Of a stretch of 43,701 nucleotides of DNA, positions 40,189 through 43,701 are shown piece by piece. Location of the stretch: contig JAAAOQ010000069.1 in the NCBI GenBank assembly GCA_009908845.1, forward strand, positions 1 through 43,701, in the 5' to 3' direction. Numbering within the stretch: the stretch's first letter is position 1; every line of letters begins with the position of its first letter. Source of the stretch: Gammaproteobacteria bacterium. GTDB taxonomy: Bacteria > Pseudomonadota > Gammaproteobacteria > Chromatiales > Chromatiaceae. The position numbers and the translations under genes were made by a program. The notes under the pieces were generated by a model, which was given only the letters and a program-made list of their open reading frames with translations, had not been told where the DNA came from and searched no databases.

Positions 40189-40983
40189 GTGTTCGCGACT
40201 GAACAGACCGAGGCGCTGCTCCGGTTCGGCTTCAAGTTCGGTCGAGGCGGTGTCCACGCGGCACGGACGATGATGCTCCCGGAGCTGCAGCGCCTACTGG
40301 AAGCGCTACCCGAGGATGCCGAACAGGCCGACTACCGGGCCGCGGTGGTTGACACCAACCTGCTCGACAAGCCGTCACTGAAGGCTCGCAAGCTCGGCTT
40401 TGAGCATTTGTGCAGCCTCTATGCCCTCGACCCCAACGTCTGTCTGTTCCGGGTCCTGCGGCGCTTGTGGCACAGCGATGCGCCGAGTCAGCCGGTGCTG
40501 GCGCTGTCGATGGCGCTGGCGCGGGATGCGTTGCTTCGACTCAGCGCGCCGCTCATCCTCGAGGCCCGGCCCGGCGTCCGCGTATCCCGGGACCAGATGG
40601 CTGAACGGTTCGCCACCTGGGGCGAGGGCCGCTTCAGCGCCAGCTCGGTCGAGGCCATCGCTCAGCGCGTGAACGGCACCTGGACCCAGGCCGGCTATCT
40701 GACCGGGCGCGTCAAGAAGGTCCGCGCACAGCCCGGGATCACGCCGGTGAACCTCGCCTTTGCGTTGTTCCTGGCCTATCTTGATGGCCGCGTCGCCCAG
40801 CGCCTGTTCACCAGCGACTGGGTGCGTGTGCTCGACCTCCCGCAGGAACGGCTGATCGAACTGACCCAGGCCGCGGCCCAGCGCGGGCTCCTGGTGTTTC
40901 GCCGCACCGGCGCCGTGATGGAGGTGCGCTTCCCAGGCTATCTGACCGAGCAGGAGCAGGAGTGGCTCAATGAGCAGGCTTGA
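40189..40983 (+). CDS. brxA: BREX protein BrxA (DUF1819)
   Basis: 264 residues from GTG 40189, with GGAG about ten bases upstream; the frame is open further upstream but the extension is unlike the family. BrxA proteins are small and all-helical with a winged-helix core. Here KFGRGGVHAARTMMLPELQR and LLDKPSLKARKLGFEHLCSL match the family opening, and ALFLAYLDGRVAQRLFTSDW then EVRFPGYLTEQEQEWL match the close. BrxA is a DNA-binding part of type 1 BREX, a phage-defence system. Its stop overlaps brxB by 14 bp, showing translational coupling. No BrxR-type regulator is seen upstream in this window. Confidence 0.9.
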   Translation: MFATEQTEALLRFGFKFGRGGVHAARTMMLPELQRLLEALPEDAEQADYRAAVVDTNLLDKPSLKARKLGFEHLCSLYALDPNVCLFRVLRRLWHSDAPSQPVLALSMALARDALLRLSAPLILEARPGVRVSRDQMAERFATWGEGRFSASSVEAIAQRVNGTWTQAGYLTGRVKKVRAQPGITPVNLAFALFLAYLDGRVAQRLFTSDWVRVLDLPQERLIELTQAAAQRGLLVFRRTGAVMEVRFPGYLTEQEQEWLNEQA

Positions 40984-41518
40984 CCGTCTCGTCGAACGCT
41001 ACGCCGATCACATCGCCACCCCCTGGCCGGCCGGGCTGTCGGGCATCGAGCGCGTGATCTTCGTCGTCTACCCGCCCGCCGATGAACTGCGCTTACGCAT
41101 CTACATCGACGAGTTCGAGCTACGCACCCGCGACGCCGGCCATGGCTGGAGGCTGCTCGACCTGACCGGAGCCTTCCCGCAGTGGATGGCCGCCCACCGC
41201 TACCGCGAGAAGTATTTTCGCCGTCCCACGCTGCTCGCCGGGTACCCCGAAGGCCGCCTGACCGAGTTCACGGCCCACCTCGTCGAGCAGACCCGGGAAC
41301 AGGTCGCCGCGGCGCCGGCCGACGACGTGGTGGCCCTCGCCGGGGTCGGCACCCTGTTCGGGGTCTCCAGCGTCTCCGAGGTCGTGAACGGCGCCGCGTC
41401 TGCCATCAATGGGCGCCTGGTCGTCTTCTTTCCCGGTGAGAAGGACGGCAACATCTACCGCTTGCTCGATGCCCGCGATGGCTGGGACTACATGGCGCAC
41501 GCGATCACCGCGGACTGA
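40970..41518 (+). CDS. brxB: BREX protein BrxB (DUF1788)
   Basis: 182 residues from ATG 40970, which overlaps the end of brxA by 14 bp. Family features: RLDRLVERYADHIATPWP, ERVIFVVYPPADELRLRI, LDLTGAFPQWMAAHRYREKY and DDVVALAGVGTLFGVSSVSE, closing with GRLVVFFPGEKDGNIYRLLD. This is a typical DUF1788 protein and is of normal length. BrxB is an essential BREX component of unknown catalytic role, probably acting with BrxC. It precedes brxC by 14 bp. Confidence 0.92.
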   Translation: MSRLDRLVERYADHIATPWPAGLSGIERVIFVVYPPADELRLRIYIDEFELRTRDAGHGWRLLDLTGAFPQWMAAHRYREKYFRRPTLLAGYPEGRLTEFTAHLVEQTREQVAAAPADDVVALAGVGTLFGVSSVSEVVNGAASAINGRLVVFFPGEKDGNIYRLLDARDGWDYMAHAITAD

Positions 41519-41532
41519 ATAAGGAGTTGACC

Positions 41533-43701
41533 ATGAAGAATCGGGAGCTCTACAGCAAGGACCCTCTGGCCAACCGACTGATCAACAACGGCGTGGCCGA
41601 GGTCTCGGAAGACCGTTCCAAGGCCGCATTGGCGATCCTCCGCTACGAGCTGGACACCTTCGTCTGCGACGGCGAATACGAAAAGGGCCTGCAGAAGATC
41701 CTCGAAACCTACCTCGGCAACCTCGGCAGCGCCCCCGAGCAGCCCGGCGTCTGGATCAGCGGCTTCTACGGCAGCGGTAAGTCGCATCTGGCCAAGATGC
41801 TCCGTGCCCTCTGGGTCGATGTCCCGTTCGACGACGGTGCCACGGCGCGCAGCGTCGCCAGGCTCCCGACCGAGATCAATGACCATCTCCGGGAGCTGAA
41901 CACCCAATCGAAACGTTACGGTGGCCTGCACGCCGCCTCCGGCAAGCTCGGCTCCGGCGCCGGCAACAACGTCCGCCTCGCCCTGCTCGGCATCGTCTTC
42001 AGGTCCGCCGGCCTGCCCGAAAAGTACAACCAGGCGCGCCTGGTGATGTGGCTGCGGCGTGAAGGAATCCTCGACGGGGTCGAAGAATCCCTGGCGATCA
42101 AGGGCACCAGCCTGGAGCAGGAGCTCCCCGACCTGTTCGTCTCCGACGAGCTCCATGCGGCCCTGCTCGCCGCCAAGCCCGAGCTAGGGCCCGATGCGAT
42201 GCACGTCGGCGACCGCCTCATCGCCCAGTACCCCGAGGTTCAGGACGTCTCCAACGACGAGATGATCCGTGCCATCAAGGAGGCGCTGACCAACGACGCC
42301 GGCTTCCCCCTGACCCTGGTCGTCCTCGACGAGGTCCAGCAGTTCATCGGCAACAGCGGCGACCGCGCCTACGCGATACAGGAGGTTGTCGAGTCCTGCA
42401 GCAAGCACTTCGGCGGGCGCCTGCTCTTCGTCGGCACCGGGCAGACCGCCATGTCCGGCACCCCGTCACTGCAGAAGATCAAGGGTCGCTTCACGGTGCC
42501 GGTGCAACTCTCCGATACCGATGTCGAGGCCGTGATCCGCAAGATCATTCTGCAGAAAACGCAGGGCGCGATCCCCGCGATCCAGACGACCCTGACCGAC
42601 GACCTCGGCGAGATCTCCCGTCATCTGCGCGGGACCAAGCTGGAGCACACCACGCAGGACGAGCACATCATGGTCGCGGACTACCCGCTGCTGCCGGTGC
42701 GCCGGCGCTTCTGGGAGAAGGTCCTGCACAAGCTCGACGAGTCCGGTACCATCTCGCAGCTCCGTAATCAGCTTCGCATCGTCCACGAGGCCGCCTGTGC
42801 TACGGCGGAGCAGCCCCTGGGCCAGGTGGTCTCCGGCGACTTCATCTACGACCAGCTCAGCACGGACCTGCTGCAGACCGGGCTGCTCTCAAGAGAGGTT
42901 TACGACCGCATCGGCAAGCTCGCCGCCGGCGACGCCGACGCGCAGCTCAAGGCCAGCCTGCTCAAGCTCATCTATCTGATTGGCAAGCTACCCACCGATC
43001 CGATGGCGGACATTGGGCTGCGTGCCACCGAGGACAGCCTGGCGGACCTGCTGGTCACCGAGCTGGCTGACGGCTCCAGTGCCCTGCGCAAGCGCATCCC
43101 CGGTCTGCTGGATGAGCTGCACAACACCGACGGGCTGGTGATGGCCATCGCCACCGCCTCGGGCACCGAATACCGCCTGCAGACCGCCGAGAGCAGCGCC
43201 TGGCACGACGAATATCGCAAGCAGGTCTCGGAGCTATCGTCGAATACCCAGCGCCTGGAGATGGAGCGTATCGACCTCTTCAAGACCGCCTACCGGGAAG
43301 CGCTCAAGGGCGTGCACCTGACCCAGGGGCAGACCAAAGAGGTGCGTACCCTCACCCCCTGCTACGACGACAGCCTGCCGGCGGACGCCGACAAGCAGAT
43401 CGTCGCTTGGCTCCGCGACGGCTGGAGCAGCTCCGAGGCCGAGATCAAAGGCGATGCCCGCAACGCCGGCCCCACCAGCCCGACCATCTTCATCTTCCTG
43501 CCGGCCCAGAGCCGCAACGAGCTGCGCTCGGCCATCATCGAGCACAAGGCCGCGCAGCTCACGCTGGACACCCGCGGTGTGCCGGCAACGCCCGAGGGCC
43601 AGGATGCCCGCTCCGCCATGGAGACCCGCCGCAACGACGCTGACCGCCGTATCGCCCACATCGTCAAGACCGTCGTCGGTGGCGCGCAGGTCCACCAAGG
43701 C
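41533..43701 (+). CDS. brxC: BREX ATPase BrxC, 5' part (cut by window edge)
   Basis: The first 723 codons from ATG 41533, behind AAGGAG, with the frame still open at the right edge. BrxC is a large (about 1200-residue) AAA+-like ATPase essential for BREX. Walker A is GFYGSGKSH at 77-85 and Walker B is LVVLDEVQQF near 260; a sensor-like GGRLLFVGTGQ follows. The N-terminus (LANRLINNGVAEVSEDRSKA) and the later segment IFIFLPAQSRNELRSAIIEH are typical of the family. The order brxA-brxB-brxC matches type 1 BREX; pglX, pglZ and brxL would be expected to the right, outside the window. Confidence 0.93.
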   Translation, partial: MKNRELYSKDPLANRLINNGVAEVSEDRSKAALAILRYELDTFVCDGEYEKGLQKILETYLGNLGSAPEQPGVWISGFYGSGKSHLAKMLRALWVDVPFDDGATARSVARLPTEINDHLRELNTQSKRYGGLHAASGKLGSGAGNNVRLALLGIVFRSAGLPEKYNQARLVMWLRREGILDGVEESLAIKGTSLEQELPDLFVSDELHAALLAAKPELGPDAMHVGDRLIAQYPEVQDVSNDEMIRAIKEALTNDAGFPLTLVVLDEVQQFIGNSGDRAYAIQEVVESCSKHFGGRLLFVGTGQTAMSGTPSLQKIKGRFTVPVQLSDTDVEAVIRKIILQKTQGAIPAIQTTLTDDLGEISRHLRGTKLEHTTQDEHIMVADYPLLPVRRRFWEKVLHKLDESGTISQLRNQLRIVHEAACATAEQPLGQVVSGDFIYDQLSTDLLQTGLLSREVYDRIGKLAAGDADAQLKASLLKLIYLIGKLPTDPMADIGLRATEDSLADLLVTELADGSSALRKRIPGLLDELHNTDGLVMAIATASGTEYRLQTAESSAWHDEYRKQVSELSSNTQRLEMERIDLFKTAYREALKGVHLTQGQTKEVRTLTPCYDDSLPADADKQIVAWLRDGWSSSEAEIKGDARNAGPTSPTIFIFLPAQSRNELRSAIIEHKAAQLTLDTRGVPATPEGQDARSAMETRRNDADRRIAHIVKTVVGGAQVHQG

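Noticed and set aside
1-43701. tRNA, rRNA, insertion sequence or prophage genes
   Set aside because: No cloverleaf, ribosomal RNA motif, complete transposase, terminal inverted repeats or phage structural gene could be supported by reading the sequence.

Overview
The window is about 43.7 kb of GC-rich DNA with strong G/C bias at third codon positions. Gene content suggests a Gram-negative gammaproteobacterium, probably a halophilic or osmotically stressed sulfur oxidiser of Chromatiales type. The evidence is a DsrC/TusE-family protein, an MBL-rhodanese (persulfide dioxygenase-like) enzyme, a BCCT compatible-solute transporter, a CPA-type antiporter, two Na+/Ca2+ exchanger-family genes and many small exported stress proteins. 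The taxon is an inference; there is no rRNA or other marker gene here.

Layout. (1) 1-2262: a BON-domain protein leading into an exchanger gene cut by the left edge, then an exported beta-barrel-type protein and a strong terminator. (2) 2279-14127: a signalling block. It holds a Cache-type chemoreceptor, a 1644-residue CheB-CheR-PAS-histidine kinase-receiver hybrid, an orphan GspE/PilB ATPase with c-di-GMP-binding MshEN domains, a kinase ATPase-domain remnant, a probably frameshifted unknown gene, and a CZB-GGEEF diguanylate cyclase with an intact I-site. (3) 14520-19421: small stress and envelope genes. These are two related coiled-coil proteins (one cytosolic, one exported), a DUF1523 protein, a cation/proton antiporter with a Rossmann regulatory domain, a host-attachment/eRF1-like protein and an exported regulatory-fold protein. 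(4) 19678-22613: an overlapping glycoside hydrolase and GT4 glycosyltransferase pair. (5) 23047-25305: an exported acidic protein, an OsmY-like two-BON protein and a second exchanger-family protein. (6) 25526-30631: a leftward block for a secreted metzincin-type protease, a DUF4412-like periplasmic protein and a secreted VWA protein. (7) 31017-36132: DUF4010/MgtC and DUF2189 membrane proteins, an EF-hand protein, a BCCT transporter and a fasciclin protein. (8) 36420-39936: an MBL-rhodanese enzyme, a DUF3330 zinc-ribbon protein, a double PRC-barrel protein, a DsrC-like protein without the redox cysteine arm, and a small membrane protein. (9) 40189-43701: the first three genes of a BREX phage-defence operon (brxA, brxB, brxC), with brxC cut by the right edge.

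The clearest named system is BREX, which is already described. The less ordinary observations are: two separate BON-plus-exchanger gene pairs; a metzincin, DUF4412-like and VWA secreted-protein block; a possible c-di-GMP axis between the CZB-GGEEF cyclase and the orphan MshEN ATPase; a cysteine-less DsrC relative beside sulfur-type genes; and three independent triplicated 12-bp in-frame tandem repeats. I did not find a CRISPR array, tRNA, rRNA, complete insertion sequence or prophage.
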